The notes: generated by a model from the sequence alone, not told the origin. 64,000 nucleotides of DNA from Corallococcus sp. NCRR (GCF_026965535.1 NZ_CP114039.1:5704001-5768000); one strand, 5' to 3'; positions 35,454-44,365 are shown, counted from the first letter of the stretch. Numbers and translations: made by a program.

Positions 35454-36584
35454 ATGCACCCGAAGAGACTTCACCGGTTCCCCGTGTCCACGCTGCGCTC
35501 GCTGGCCGTGGGGGCCGCGCTGATGTGCGCCGCCGGCTGCTCGGACGATGAGGGCGTGGACGTGCCCAACCCGCTGACCAATCCGAAGGACGGGCCACCG
35601 GCCGGCAACCCGAACGCCGAGGCGACGTGCCCCGTGCCCGCCGAGGCGGGGCTCGCGGATGTGTCCCGGCCCACCACCGTGGTCGGGACGGGGACGGCGG
35701 CGAGCTGTACCTCGGAGGCCTTCGTCAATGCCGTGGCGAAGGGCGGGGTCATCACCTTCGACTGCGGTCCGGAGCCCGTCGTCATCACGTTGGAGCGGAC
35801 GGCGAAGGTCTTCAACGACAAGGGGCCGGAGATCGTCATCGACGGCAAGGGGCTGGTGACGCTGAGCGGCGCGGGCAAGCACCGCATCCTCTACATGAAC
35901 ACCTGCGACCAGGCCCAGGTGTGGACGACCTCCCACTGCCAGGATCAGGACCACCCGCGGCTGACGCTCCAGAACCTCACCTTCGTGGACGCCAGCTCCA
36001 AGAGTGAGAAGGAGTACGACGGCGGCGGCGCGGTCTGGGTGCGCGGCGGACGGGTGAAGGTCATCAACTCCCGCTTCTTCAACAACGTGTGCGCGGACAC
36101 CGGCCCGGACGTCGGCGGCGCCGCGCTGCGCGTGTTCGACCAGTATGACGACCAGCCGGTCTACGTGGTGAACACGACCTTCGGCGGCAAGGAGGGCTAC
36201 GGCGGGGTCTGCTCCAACGGCGGCGGCATCAGCAGCATTGGCGTGTCGTGGACCATCATCAACAGCCTCTTCTCCCACAACCGGGCCATCGGCAACGGCG
36301 CCAATCCCGCGCAGCCGGGCACGCCGGGCGGTGGCAGCGGCGGGGCCATCTACAACGACGGCAATACGATGACGCTGTCGCTCTGTGGCACGCGCATCGA
36401 ACACAACGAGGTCAACGCGCACGGCAGCGCCATCTTCTTCGTGAGCAATGACCACTCGGGCGACATCCGCATCGACCGTTCGGTCATCCAGAACAACAAG
36501 GGAGGGTCCTGGTACGAGACCTATCCCCAGATTTCGAACCACGCGGACACGCCCATCCGGGTGACGAACTCCACGATCGAATAA
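35454..36584 (+). CDS. Right-handed beta-helix lipoprotein
   Basis: A 376-residue exported lipoprotein (leader ending MCAAGC). After a Pro/Asp-rich linker the chain shows repeated short strands with stacked Asn and Gly turns (RLTLQNLTFVDASS, KVINSRFFNNV, YVVNTTFGG, IINSLFSHNR), typical of the parallel beta-helix of pectate-lyase-like proteins. No clear catalytic Asp/Arg set is visible. The start has a GGAGG ribosome site 5 bases upstream. Possibly a polysaccharide-binding or -cleaving surface protein. Confidence 0.85.
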   Translation: MHPKRLHRFPVSTLRSLAVGAALMCAAGCSDDEGVDVPNPLTNPKDGPPAGNPNAEATCPVPAEAGLADVSRPTTVVGTGTAASCTSEAFVNAVAKGGVITFDCGPEPVVITLERTAKVFNDKGPEIVIDGKGLVTLSGAGKHRILYMNTCDQAQVWTTSHCQDQDHPRLTLQNLTFVDASSKSEKEYDGGGAVWVRGGRVKVINSRFFNNVCADTGPDVGGAALRVFDQYDDQPVYVVNTTFGGKEGYGGVCSNGGGISSIGVSWTIINSLFSHNRAIGNGANPAQPGTPGGGSGGAIYNDGNTMTLSLCGTRIEHNEVNAHGSAIFFVSNDHSGDIRIDRSVIQNNKGGSWYETYPQISNHADTPIRVTNSTIE

Positions 36585-36672
36585 CGACCGTCCTGGTGGA
36601 GAGCCAACGCGTTTCAGGATGCTCCGCCCCGGTCGGTGTGTCCGTCGTCGTGGACAGCGACGGCTCGGCCAT

Positions 36673-37473
36673 TCAGGGGCGCGGTGGCGCCCAGAGAGCG
36701 CTGTGGGCCTCTGGAGCGTCCGGGGATTCCTCCGCCGTGTAGAAGTAGGCCGCGACCGTGGCCCGGCCCCGTCCGTCGGGACACGCCAGCGCGGCGGGGT
36801 GGCCGTGCCAGTGGGTGTCGCCATGCGCCATCACGACCAGCCGATCCAACACCGGCGCGATGCGGGCCTCGCACCGGGAGAGATCGGCGTTCCACAGCTC
36901 CAGGTCTCCGCCCCACGCGGGCTCCCAGCCCGGGTTCAGGTAGTACAGGACGGTGAGCCGCCGTGAGAGCGCGCGGGTGCGATCGCGGTTGAAGTCCGCG
37001 TGGAGCGCCAGATGGCCTCCGCGCAGCGTGAGGTGCAATCCGGCGCCCCGGAAGTGCGGATCCGCGATGAGCCCTTTGACGCCGGTGAGCGTCTCCAGGA
37101 AGTCGAGGAACGCCATGCCCGAGAGCTCCGCGAGCAGGTGCCGGAGCGCGCCGTGCACGCCCTCGAAGGCCTTGCGCTGAAGCTGTCCCAGGCGGGCCGC
37201 CTGCTCTGGATGATCCCGGCGCATCCAGGGGGCTCCGGTCGCGCCTGGAAAGACGCCGGCCAGGTCCGTGGCCAGCCGCTCCCCCAGGAAACCATCGATG
37301 ACGACGTGCGGATGGGGCCGGGCGCCGCCGTAGGCGTCGCGATGCGCCAGCGCGAGTGAGCGGAGCGCCGTCCGGCTGAGGAAGAAGCTCGGGCCCAGCA
37401 ACGGACCTTCATCGACTGTCGCGACGCTCACGGGGCCTCTTCCGCTGGGGTTGCCGGCCGTCGATGATGCCAT
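36673..37473 (-). CDS. 2-oxoglutarate/Fe(II)-dependent dioxygenase (prolyl-4-hydroxylase-like)
   Basis: A 266-residue protein. The iron facial triad is visible as HADFN (His and Asp, about 160) and the distal His in HGDTHWHGHP (about 235), with the 2-oxoglutarate-binding Arg expected in GRGRATVAAYFY. RRLTVLYYLNPGW and GGDLELW fit the prolyl-4-hydroxylase alpha-like group. The open frame runs far upstream to 39003, but that part is antisense to other genes; ATG 37473 is used. Divergent from the DUF1801 gene, 39 bases apart. Substrate unknown. Confidence 0.85.
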   Translation of the reverse strand: MASSTAGNPSGRGPVSVATVDEGPLLGPSFFLSRTALRSLALAHRDAYGGARPHPHVVIDGFLGERLATDLAGVFPGATGAPWMRRDHPEQAARLGQLQRKAFEGVHGALRHLLAELSGMAFLDFLETLTGVKGLIADPHFRGAGLHLTLRGGHLALHADFNRDRTRALSRRLTVLYYLNPGWEPAWGGDLELWNADLSRCEARIAPVLDRLVVMAHGDTHWHGHPAALACPDGRGRATVAAYFYTAEESPDAPEAHSALWAPPRP

Positions 37474-37512
37474 GCCCGTTGCACCCACGCTTCCGGACAG
37501 ACAGGAGCCGCC

Positions 37513-38298
37513 ATGGCGACGAAGAAGACCCGAGTCCCACAGACGATCGACGCCTATCTGGCGAGCGTGCCCGACCCGGCGGCGAAGAAGACCCTGAGCG
37601 CCCTTCGCGCGCAGCTGCGGAAGCTGCTCCCCAAGGCCACGGAGACCATCAGCTACCAGATGCCCGCCTTCAAGGTGGATGGGAGCGCCGTCGCGGGCTT
37701 CGCCTTCTTCAAGAACCACTGCGGCTACTACCCCTTCAGCGGCGGTGTGGTGCCGGCGATGGCGTCGGAGCTGGAGGGGTACGCCACGTCGAAGAGCGGC
37801 GTCACCTTTCCTCCGGATGAACCGCTCCCCGCGAAGCTGGTGAAGAAGCTGGTGGAGGCGAGGCTCGCGGAGATCGCCACTCGCGCGAAGAAGCCCACGC
37901 CCGCGAAGAAGAAGGCCGCCACCACGGGCTTTCAGGTGGGCGTGGTGCGCACGCTGCGGATGAGCGCCCCCGAACTGTGGGATTGGATCACGACGCAGCC
38001 GGAGCGCTGGCTGGGCGCTGGCGCGACGCTGCAGGCCGAAGTGGGAGGCCGTTATGCGGCGCCCAAGCGTCGCGGCGTCCCCGCCGTGCGAGGCGAGGTC
38101 CGGGGGGTGAAGCCCGGCCAGCGCCTTCGCATGACCTGGGAGACGGACGGTTGGAAGAAGCCGGCGACGTTGCAGCTCACTGTGACGCCGAAGACGAAGG
38201 GCGCCTCCCTCCACGTGCAGATGGAGAAGCTCCCGGACACGGAGGTCCGCGAGGCCATGCGCGAGCGCTGGTCGAAGGTCCTTGCCCGGATCGAGTAG
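37513..38298 (+). CDS. DUF1801-SRPBCC fusion protein
   Basis: A 261-residue cytoplasmic protein with two domains. Residues 1-122 match DUF1801 (TIDAYLASVPDPAAKKTLSALR, YQMPAFKV, CGYYPFSGG). A Lys/Ala/Pro linker (about 125-138) leads to an SRPBCC/AHSA1-like domain (ELWDWITTQPERWLG, GGRYAAP, RLRMTWE), a fold that binds hydrophobic ligands or assists chaperones. The two domains are commonly found in neighbouring genes; here they are fused. No catalytic role can be assigned. Confidence 0.85.
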   Translation: MATKKTRVPQTIDAYLASVPDPAAKKTLSALRAQLRKLLPKATETISYQMPAFKVDGSAVAGFAFFKNHCGYYPFSGGVVPAMASELEGYATSKSGVTFPPDEPLPAKLVKKLVEARLAEIATRAKKPTPAKKKAATTGFQVGVVRTLRMSAPELWDWITTQPERWLGAGATLQAEVGGRYAAPKRRGVPAVRGEVRGVKPGQRLRMTWETDGWKKPATLQLTVTPKTKGASLHVQMEKLPDTEVREAMRERWSKVLARIE

Positions 38299-38312
38299 GG
38301 GCCCGGGTTCAT

Positions 38313-39506
38313 CTACAGGCGGAACTCCTCCTCCAGCAGCGCCGCCGCGCGCGCGGCCCCAGCCTCCGCTCGCAGCTCCTGGCGAAGGGCCGCGAGCCGG
38401 GTCGCGACGGCCGGATCCTCCGTGAGCTGGAGCAGCGCGGAGCGCAACGCGTCCGCCGTGGCGTCCTCCGTGTCGATCCGCTTCGCGACACCGAGCGCGA
38501 CGAGCTGGTCGGCGTTGGAGAACTGGTCCGTCGACTGGGGCACGGCGATCATGGGCAGCCCGCAGTACAGGCCCTCCTGTGCGCCACCCATGCCCGCGTG
38601 GGTGATGAACGCATCCGCCTGTTCGAGCACCGCCAGCTGCGGCACCCAGCGGTGGACCTCGACGTTGTCTGGGATTGCTCCCAGGTCCTCCAGCGCCACG
38701 TGCTTGCCAATCTGCAGCACGACGTGCCAGCCGGGAAGCCCGCCAAACGCGGCGAGGCACGCGCGGTAGAAGGTGGGCTGGCGCGTGAAGGTCGAGCCGA
38801 GCGACACCAGCAGCACCTTGCGCGCGCCTGGGGGGCGCTGCCACGACCCCTGCGCCGAGCGATCCCCGAAGCACGGCCCCACGAAGGTGAAGCGCTTGCG
38901 GTCCACGCGGTCCGCCTGGGGTTGGAGCGCGCGAGGAATCAGCACCAGTCCGCGCGGCGGCTTCCCGACGAAGAGCATGGCGTCGGTCTCCGCCACGCCG
39001 CACTCCTTCAGCCAGGCGGAGTAGCGCTGGTAATGCGCCACGGCGCGCGGGTCGGTGCGCAGCGTCTCCACCAGCGCGGCCATGTCCTGCTCGTAGCCCT
39101 CCCAGGCGACGGAGGAGGGGGAGAGCTGGACCGCGGGGATGCCCCAGTTCTCTCCGAGGATCCGCGCCGTGGAACAGCCGATGTCATAGAGGAAGAGGTC
39201 CGGCCGGTCGTGCTCATACGCCGCGCGCAGCTGCGGAAGCATGGCCATGGCGTCATCGAGGAACATGTCCAGCTGTCCCACCAGGTCGTCGGGCCAGCGG
39301 GTGTCCGGCGCGCCTTCGCGGGGGAGCAGGGAACGGTAGGGGCGAAGCTCCGCGCCCGTGCGGGAGATGGTTTCCGCGAAGTCCGTGTCGTTGGCGTACG
39401 TCACCCGGTGGCCTCGGGACACCAGCTCCCGGATGAGCTCCAGGCTCGGATTGACGTGGCCATGGGCGGGGATGCTGACCATCGCGATGTGGGCACGGCG
39501 AGACAT
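38313..39506 (-). CDS. MGT-type glycosyltransferase (macrolide family, GT1)
   Basis: A 397-residue GT-B enzyme. The N-terminal part begins IAMVSIPAHGHVNPSLELI with the His-Gly-His-hallmark of UDP-glycosyltransferases. The C-terminal sugar-nucleotide motif reads RWVPQLAVLEQADAFITHAGMGGAQEGLYCGLPMIAVPQSTDQ. It resembles oleandomycin-inactivating glycosyltransferases, so it may detoxify a macrolide by adding glucose, or decorate a metabolite. Start ATG 39506 has a GGAG site. Divergent from a TetR gene; two matching palindromes lie between (39530-39602), suggesting induction by the compound it modifies. Confidence 0.9.
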   Translation of the reverse strand: MSRRAHIAMVSIPAHGHVNPSLELIRELVSRGHRVTYANDTDFAETISRTGAELRPYRSLLPREGAPDTRWPDDLVGQLDMFLDDAMAMLPQLRAAYEHDRPDLFLYDIGCSTARILGENWGIPAVQLSPSSVAWEGYEQDMAALVETLRTDPRAVAHYQRYSAWLKECGVAETDAMLFVGKPPRGLVLIPRALQPQADRVDRKRFTFVGPCFGDRSAQGSWQRPPGARKVLLVSLGSTFTRQPTFYRACLAAFGGLPGWHVVLQIGKHVALEDLGAIPDNVEVHRWVPQLAVLEQADAFITHAGMGGAQEGLYCGLPMIAVPQSTDQFSNADQLVALGVAKRIDTEDATADALRSALLQLTEDPAVATRLAALRQELRAEAGAARAAALLEEEFRL

Positions 39507-39529
39507 GGCGCTCTCCTGGCGGAGGGTGG

Positions 39530-39546
39530 CGAGACGAACCGTCTCG
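39530..39546. promoter_or_regulatory. Operator-like palindrome 1, CGAGACG-AAC-CGTCTCG
   Basis: Perfect 7-base arms with a 3-base centre, 24 bases upstream of the glycosyltransferase start. Same core GAGACG-N3-CGTCTC as the second site. Confidence 0.75.
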
Positions 39547-39583
39547 TTTCGTCACAATCCGTCTGGAGGTGTTGGATGTCAAG

Positions 39584-39602
39584 ACGAGACGTGCCGTCTC
39601 GT
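39584..39602. promoter_or_regulatory. Operator-like palindrome 2, ACGAGACG-TGC-CGTCTCGT
   Basis: Perfect 8-base arms with a 3-base centre, 22 bases upstream of the tetR start. The centres of the two sites are 55 bases apart, close to five helical turns, so each may cover one of two divergent promoters. Confidence 0.75.
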
Positions 39603-39623
39603 GAGTTGGTAGGCTGGCCGCCC

Positions 39624-40232
39624 ATGGCTGAACCGAAGACCCCGGAACCGTCCCGCCGCAGTGAGCGCTCCCGCCAGGCCATCCTCACGGCCACCGTGGA
39701 GCTCGTCGGTGAGATGGGCTACGCGCGCCTGACGATTGAAGCGATCGCGGCGCGGGCGGGGGTGGGCAAGCAGACCATCTACCGGTGGTGGCCCTCCAAG
39801 GGGGCGGTGGTGCTGGACGCCTTCGTGGAGTTGAGCGGAGGCCACCAGCCCGCGGCGCTGCCGGACACCGGCAACCTCAAGGCCGACCTGCGGGAGGTGC
39901 TGCGCGCCACGGTGCGGGAGCTCACGGATCCGCGCTTCGAGCTGCCCTCGCGCGCGCTCACAGCCGAATCGCAGGCGGACCCCGTGCTGGCCCAGCAGTT
40001 CGTGGAGGCCGTGCTGCGGCCCCACCTGAGGGCGATCCAGGAGCGGCTGCGTTCAGCCCAGCGCGCGGGTCAGGTCGCGAAGGGGGTGGACCTGGATGTC
40101 GCGGTGGAGCTGCTCGTCGGGCCGCTCTTCCATCGGTGGCTGCTGCGCACCGCGCCCCTCACGAGCGCGTACGCCGACACCGTGGTGGACCTGGCTATCG
40201 CCGCGCTGCGGCCCCTGTCCAGGGGACGCTAG
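39624..40232 (+). CDS. TetR-family repressor next to the glycosyltransferase
   Basis: A 202-residue regulator with a standard TetR DNA-binding domain (about 12-60; ARLTIEAIAARAGVGKQTIYRWWPSK) and a C-terminal domain of the TetR_C_11 kind by general pattern. The long frame upstream (from 37977) is antisense to the glycosyltransferase and is not used. It is divergent from that gene, with two palindromes between, so self-control and control of the glycosyltransferase are likely. Its 3' end overlaps the convergent membrane-protein gene by 38 bases. Confidence 0.88.
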   Translation: MAEPKTPEPSRRSERSRQAILTATVELVGEMGYARLTIEAIAARAGVGKQTIYRWWPSKGAVVLDAFVELSGGHQPAALPDTGNLKADLREVLRATVRELTDPRFELPSRALTAESQADPVLAQQFVEAVLRPHLRAIQERLRSAQRAGQVAKGVDLDVAVELLVGPLFHRWLLRTAPLTSAYADTVVDLAIAALRPLSRGR

Positions 40233-40911
40233 CGGGAGCCGAAGCACTCCGGGCGAAGCGCTGGCGGTAGTAGCGCGTCCACAGGTTCAGCCCCACCACG
40301 CCCACCACCGTGGGCCCCAGGAAGAGCGCGAGCTGGAGGCCCTCGATGCCGACATGCCGGGCGTTCACCACCAGCGCGGCGGTGATGGTGCCGATGCCCG
40401 AGGCCACCATGGCGCCCATGTGCTGGAACCACCAGTGCATGCGGTCCTGCGGCGGACGCATCCAGTACCAGAGCCCGGTCAGCCCGGAGAGGATGCCCAC
40501 CGGCGCGAAGCCCCAGAGCAGGGGCACGCCCATCCGCAGTCCGTACGCCTCGGTGAAGAGCCCCATGCCCAGGAGCAACGTGGACAGGCCCACGTCCAGC
40601 GGGTGCGTGCTCGCCCCGGTGCGCGTCTTCGTGCGTATCACACGCACCCCCATGGACGCGGAGGCCGCGCTCAGCAGCGCGATGTAGATGAAGAAGAGGT
40701 CCATGGGCTGCTCGCCCGGTGCCTGGAGGAAGCGCGGTCCGGAGATGGCCAGCGCGGAGATCGCGGCGGAGATCATGGCGCCCACGTAGGCCTGGCCCAC
40801 GCGCCGGTGCAGGGTGCCTCCCTTGCGCGCCACCAGGGGCAGCCAGAGCGTGACGAACGCGATGATTCCCGACGCGATATGGAGCCAGCGGGCGAAGAGA
40901 TAGAACGACAC
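40195..40911 (-). CDS. Integral membrane protein, DUF2306-like
   Basis: A 238-residue protein with about six or seven transmembrane segments. It begins MSFYLFARWLHIASGIIAF with a conserved-looking His in the first helix and has GTLHRRVGQAYVGAM after the second, a pattern seen in DUF2306-type proteins. The likely role is unknown. Its 3' end overlaps the TetR gene tail-to-tail; its start faces the two-component system across a 140-base gap that holds an inverted repeat (40978-41008), so it may be a target of that system. Confidence 0.75.
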   Translation of the reverse strand: MSFYLFARWLHIASGIIAFVTLWLPLVARKGGTLHRRVGQAYVGAMISAAISALAISGPRFLQAPGEQPMDLFFIYIALLSAASASMGVRVIRTKTRTGASTHPLDVGLSTLLLGMGLFTEAYGLRMGVPLLWGFAPVGILSGLTGLWYWMRPPQDRMHWWFQHMGAMVASGIGTITAALVVNARHVGIEGLQLALFLGPTVVGVVGLNLWTRYYRQRFARSASAPASVPWTGAAARR

Positions 40912-40977
40912 GGGTGCCTCCGACGTGTTGCGAGTCCGGAAAGCAAGGTACGCGTCGGCGCGTGTGCCTCCATCTGG

Positions 40978-41008
40978 CGGAAGTCATACGGTCCGCATGT
41001 GACTTCCG
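40978..41008. promoter_or_regulatory. Inverted repeat CGGAAGTCA-N13-TGACTTCCG
   Basis: Perfect 9-base arms lie between the membrane-protein gene and the histidine kinase gene. Size and spacing fit a site for a dimeric regulator, for example the NarL-type regulator encoded two genes on. Confidence 0.6.
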
Positions 41009-41051
41009 GCACATGGCCCCCGCGCCCCGGCTGGCCTAGGGTCCTTGAGCC

Positions 41052-42215
41052 ATGCCCGAGCAGTCCCCCGTGGCGAAGCCCGCCGCCACCCATCGTCTTC
41101 TCTTCGTCGCCGGAATGCTGACCTGGGCCGTGGTCGGCTTCGCGCGCGCCGAGGACCTGGCGCGTGAGCCCACGCGGTGGACGGCGCCGGACACGCTGCT
41201 GTGGGGACTCGCGCTCCTCACCTTCGGTGGGGCCTTCTGGTTCCAGACGCGGGTGCAGGGCAGGGGGGAGCTGCCGCTGCTCGCCGCGCAGGCGCTCGCG
41301 GCGCTCGTCTGCATCGCCACGGGAGGGAGCGGACTGGACGGCGCGCTGCTCGCCATCACCGCCGGACAGGTGCCAGAGATCCTCCCCCAGCGCCGCGCGT
41401 TGGCGTGGGTGGGGGCCCAGGTGCTGGGAATGCTCGTCGTGTTCGCGATCCAGCGCCCGCCGGTCCATGCGTTGGTGCAGACGCTCATCTTCGCCGGCTT
41501 CCAGGGCTTCACGTTCGGCACCGCGTTGGTGATGGTCCGCGAGGCCGAGGCCCGCCGCGAGCTGGCCCGGGTGCACGCGGAGCTCCAGGCCACCCAGGTG
41601 CTGCTCGCCACGCGCGAGCGCGAGGGCGAACGGTTGCGCATCGCGCGGGAGCTGCACGACTCCGTGGGGCACCACCTCACCGCGCTCAGCCTCAACCTGG
41701 AGGCCGCCGCGTACACCGCGAAGGACACGGCCGCCGCCGAGCACCTGCGCCGCGCACGAGAGACCGCCCGCACGCTCCTGTCCGAGGTGCGGCGCACCGT
41801 GACGGAGCTGCGCGAGGCGCCCCTGCCGCTCCTGCCCTCGCTGCGCGCGCTCGCGGAGGGCGCCCCGGGGCTCGCCGTGCACCTGGAGGTCCCTGGTGAG
41901 CTGGCCCTGGAGTCCACCGAAGCGGCGCACTCGCTGTTCCGCTGCGTGCAGGAGGTGCTCACCAATACGCTGCGCCACGCCGGGGCCCGCAACCTGTGGA
42001 TTGCCATTGCCCCCACGCAGGACGGAGGGGTGCGGGTGCACGCGCGGGATGACGGAAGCGGCGCGGTGAGGGTGACGCCCGGCGCGGGGCTCACCGGCAT
42101 GCAGGAGCGCTTCACCCGGCTGGGCGGGCGCGTGGAGTGGCGCGCGGCGGCGGGGACGGGACTGGAACTGGAGGCGTGGCTGCCGGCCACGCAAGAGCGT
42201 GGGGTGGGGACATGA
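41052..42215 (+). CDS. Sensor histidine kinase, NarL/DesK-type (HisKA_3)
   Basis: A 387-residue membrane kinase. Four or five hydrophobic helices (about 15-165) form the sensor part without a large outside loop. A coiled linker leads to the phospho-acceptor RIARELHDSVGHHLTALSL (His about 202), typical of HisKA_3. The ATP-binding domain has the N-box EVLTNTLRHA and a G-box in DDGSGAVRVTPGAGLTGMQERF. Its stop overlaps the response-regulator start (ATGA), so the two are coupled. The signal is unknown; membrane state or an antibiotic is a common cue for this type. Confidence 0.92.
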   Translation: MPEQSPVAKPAATHRLLFVAGMLTWAVVGFARAEDLAREPTRWTAPDTLLWGLALLTFGGAFWFQTRVQGRGELPLLAAQALAALVCIATGGSGLDGALLAITAGQVPEILPQRRALAWVGAQVLGMLVVFAIQRPPVHALVQTLIFAGFQGFTFGTALVMVREAEARRELARVHAELQATQVLLATREREGERLRIARELHDSVGHHLTALSLNLEAAAYTAKDTAAAEHLRRARETARTLLSEVRRTVTELREAPLPLLPSLRALAEGAPGLAVHLEVPGELALESTEAAHSLFRCVQEVLTNTLRHAGARNLWIAIAPTQDGGVRVHARDDGSGAVRVTPGAGLTGMQERFTRLGGRVEWRAAAGTGLELEAWLPATQERGVGT

Positions 42216-42859
42216 ACACGGTCCGCCTGGTGCTCGCGGATGATCACGCCCTGGTGCGACAGGGCCTGCGGAGCCTGCTGGACCTCACGCCGGACCTGCG
42301 GGTGGTGGGGGAGGCCTCGGACGGCGAGGAGGCGCTGCGCAAGGTCGCGGAGCTGAACCCGGACGTGGTGCTCCTGGACGTGCGCATGCCTCGCATGACG
42401 GGGCTGGAGGCCCTGCGCGCGCTGCGCCGCACGGACGTGGACCGGCGCGTAATCCTGCTCACTACCTTCGACGAGGACGCCGTCCTCATCGAAGCGCTCC
42501 GGTTGGGAGTGCAGGGCTTCCTCCTCAAGGACGTGTCGCTGGAGGAGCTGGCGGAGGCCATCCGGCGCGTCGCGTCCGGTCAGACGCTGCTGCCGCCCGG
42601 CGTCGCGGAGCGCGTGGCGCGCGGCATGGCGGAGCTGCCCCGGGACTTCCCCCACGCGGACCTGCCGGAGGGGCTCACCCGCCGTGAGGTGGAGGTGCTG
42701 CGCCTCATCGCGCGGGGCCTCAGCAACCGGGAGATCGCCGACGCGCTGGGGACGGCGGAGGGCACGGTGAAGAACCAGACCTCCAGCATCCTCTCCAAGC
42801 TGGGCGTGAGGGACCGCACCCGCGCCGTGCTCCGCGCCATGGAGCTGGGCTGCCTCTGA
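42212..42859 (+). CDS. NarL/FixJ-type response regulator
   Basis: A 215-residue regulator. The receiver domain (1-120) has the acidic pair DDH at 10-12, the phosphorylated Asp in VVLLDVRMPRMTG (about 56), and the conserved Thr and Lys (LLTTF, LLKD). The LuxR-type helix-turn-helix (about 148-210) reads LTRREVEVLRLIARGLSNREIA. Coupled to the kinase by a 4-base overlap. Likely targets are its own operon and the divergent membrane protein through the repeat at 40978-41008. Confidence 0.93.
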   Translation: MNTVRLVLADDHALVRQGLRSLLDLTPDLRVVGEASDGEEALRKVAELNPDVVLLDVRMPRMTGLEALRALRRTDVDRRVILLTTFDEDAVLIEALRLGVQGFLLKDVSLEELAEAIRRVASGQTLLPPGVAERVARGMAELPRDFPHADLPEGLTRREVEVLRLIARGLSNREIADALGTAEGTVKNQTSSILSKLGVRDRTRAVLRAMELGCL

Positions 42860-42887
42860 GGAGGCAGCGAAAGCTCACGCGCCCGCG

Positions 42888-43259
42888 TCAGCGCGTCTTC
42901 TGCTGGTACGCCTTCACCAGCGCGTTCATGCGCCGCCCGCTCGGATCCTCCTTGCGGGGATCGGCGACGACGAGCACCCACTTGCCCGAAACCACCGTGG
43001 AGCCGACGGCGTCGCCGATGAGCGCCCAGCCGGCCTCTTCCGCCCTGCGGGCCTGCTCCGCGCCGTCGAAGAGGCACACCGTGGCGTCCAGGCCGCTCAC
43101 CTTGCCGGCCTGGCACCTGCCGCCGGGCAGCTTCTCGCCGACGTCGGTGAAGCCGGAGGGCGATTCACCCGCCGCCCTCCACGCGTCCAGCACGTCGTTC
43201 GCATCGCGGGAGCACCCCGCCAGCAGCAACGCCCCCAGCGCGAAAACCATGCGGCGCAT
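42888..43259 (-). CDS. Small lipoprotein of unknown function
   Basis: A 123-residue protein. The leader MRRMVFALGALLLAGC ends in a lipobox; the mature part is about 107 residues with two further Cys (GGRCQAGK, ATVCLFDG) that may form a disulfide. It starts 2 bases after the stop of the His-rich gene and is probably co-transcribed with it. No known domain. Confidence 0.78.
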   Translation of the reverse strand: MRRMVFALGALLLAGCSRDANDVLDAWRAAGESPSGFTDVGEKLPGGRCQAGKVSGLDATVCLFDGAEQARRAEEAGWALIGDAVGSTVVSGKWVLVVADPRKEDPSGRRMNALVKAYQQKTR

Positions 43260-43261
43260 GC

Positions 43262-43975
43262 TCAGTCCCGCCCCTTGTGCTTGTGCTTCTTGTGTTTGCC
43301 ATGGCCATGACCGTGGCCGTGGTGATGATCATCATCGTCGTCCTCCCGGATGATGATGACCTCGCGGGAGGGCGGCGGTGGCCGTGCTCCGACCTTCACG
43401 TCCACGTCCACGTTCAAGCCCACCTGGATGATGGGGCCGTGGTACTGGGGCGGCGGCGCGAACGCCACCACCGGGCGCGGCACGTTCCAGCCGCGATACA
43501 CCGTGTTGACCCGGACCCGCTTCGGGTTCTCCCGCTGATACGCCTCGGGGTACTCACCCGCGTAGTAGTGGACGTCCTCCTTCTCCACGAACTCCTGGCG
43601 CGGCGGCGGCTCATAGGCGTGGTAGTGCGGCCCGTCGTGATAGCAGTACTCCACCACGTCCACATTCACGTCGATGTCGATGAGCACGTTGAGCACCACC
43701 GGATGGTGCCCGTAGTAGGAGTGCCGGGGACCTTCGTAGCCGAAGGGCGTGGGATCGCCGATGAAGACGTAGACGTTGTCCCGCGTGCGGTAGAGCGTGT
43801 CCGCGTACAACGGCGCGGCGGAGTGCACGTGCATGGATTCGAGGTGGCACAGCCCGTCCCCGGGCTGCCCGGTGCGCGGGTGCATTCCCGCGTACCGCCA
43901 CTGCTTCGCCTCGGCCGCGCCTGCGGCCATGAGCAGCAGCGCCGTGGCCAGAGCGGCCAGATTCCTGTGTGACAT
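43262..43975 (-). CDS. Secreted protein with His-rich C-terminus
   Basis: A 237-residue exported protein with a signal peptide ending AAGAAEA. The middle part is rich in His, Tyr and Pro (DGPHYHAYEPPP). The final 25 residues alternate Asp/His then Gly/His/Lys (REDDDDDHHHGHGHGHG followed by a basic end), a composition suited to binding nickel, zinc or copper. The start at 43975 has a GGGAGA site; the longer frame to 44122 is rejected. The role is unknown; a periplasmic or surface metal buffer is possible. Confidence 0.75.
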   Translation of the reverse strand: MSHRNLAALATALLLMAAGAAEAKQWRYAGMHPRTGQPGDGLCHLESMHVHSAAPLYADTLYRTRDNVYVFIGDPTPFGYEGPRHSYYGHHPVVLNVLIDIDVNVDVVEYCYHDGPHYHAYEPPPRQEFVEKEDVHYYAGEYPEAYQRENPKRVRVNTVYRGWNVPRPVVAFAPPPQYHGPIIQVGLNVDVDVKVGARPPPPSREVIIIREDDDDDHHHGHGHGHGKHKKHKHKGRD

Positions 43976-44365
43976 GGTGAGTTTCTCCCTGGAGGCGGGC
44001 ACGCTCCAGCCTCTCCCTGACCCGGACCACCCCGGGGCGATCACATCCAGGCGCGTGGCCCGCGTCCGGTGTGTCCGTGGAGGTGCGCTACGTGCCTCGC
44101 GGCGACAGCCGGCTCGAAACATTTCGGTGCCGCGACATCACCGCCGCGCAAGAGGCCGTCTCGACTTTCGAACCTGCCCTGGCGTGCGCGGCCGGTGCTG
44201 GACGCTTCATCTGTCCAGACCCAGACGCCACGGCCAGGGGAGGCAAGCGTCCGGGGCACGCGGGAGTCGGCTCCTGGAAGGGCGGCCATTCCCTGGGGGG
44301 CATTGGGCGCGTCCGTTCGCGTCCATACCCTTTCAGGCCACATCGACCTGAAGCGAGGACCCCCG
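43976..44365. other. Intergenic region of 390 bases between divergent genes
   Basis: It separates the His-rich secreted protein from the lipoprotein at 44366. Several open frames cross it, but none has a ribosome site or protein-like composition, and no strong inverted repeat stands out. I see nothing else to call. Confidence 0.5.

Noticed and set aside
37474-39003. Extension of the 2OG-oxygenase frame to 776 residues
   Set aside because: The added 510 residues are antisense to the DUF1801 gene or overlap the glycosyltransferase in another frame; family length supports ATG 37473.
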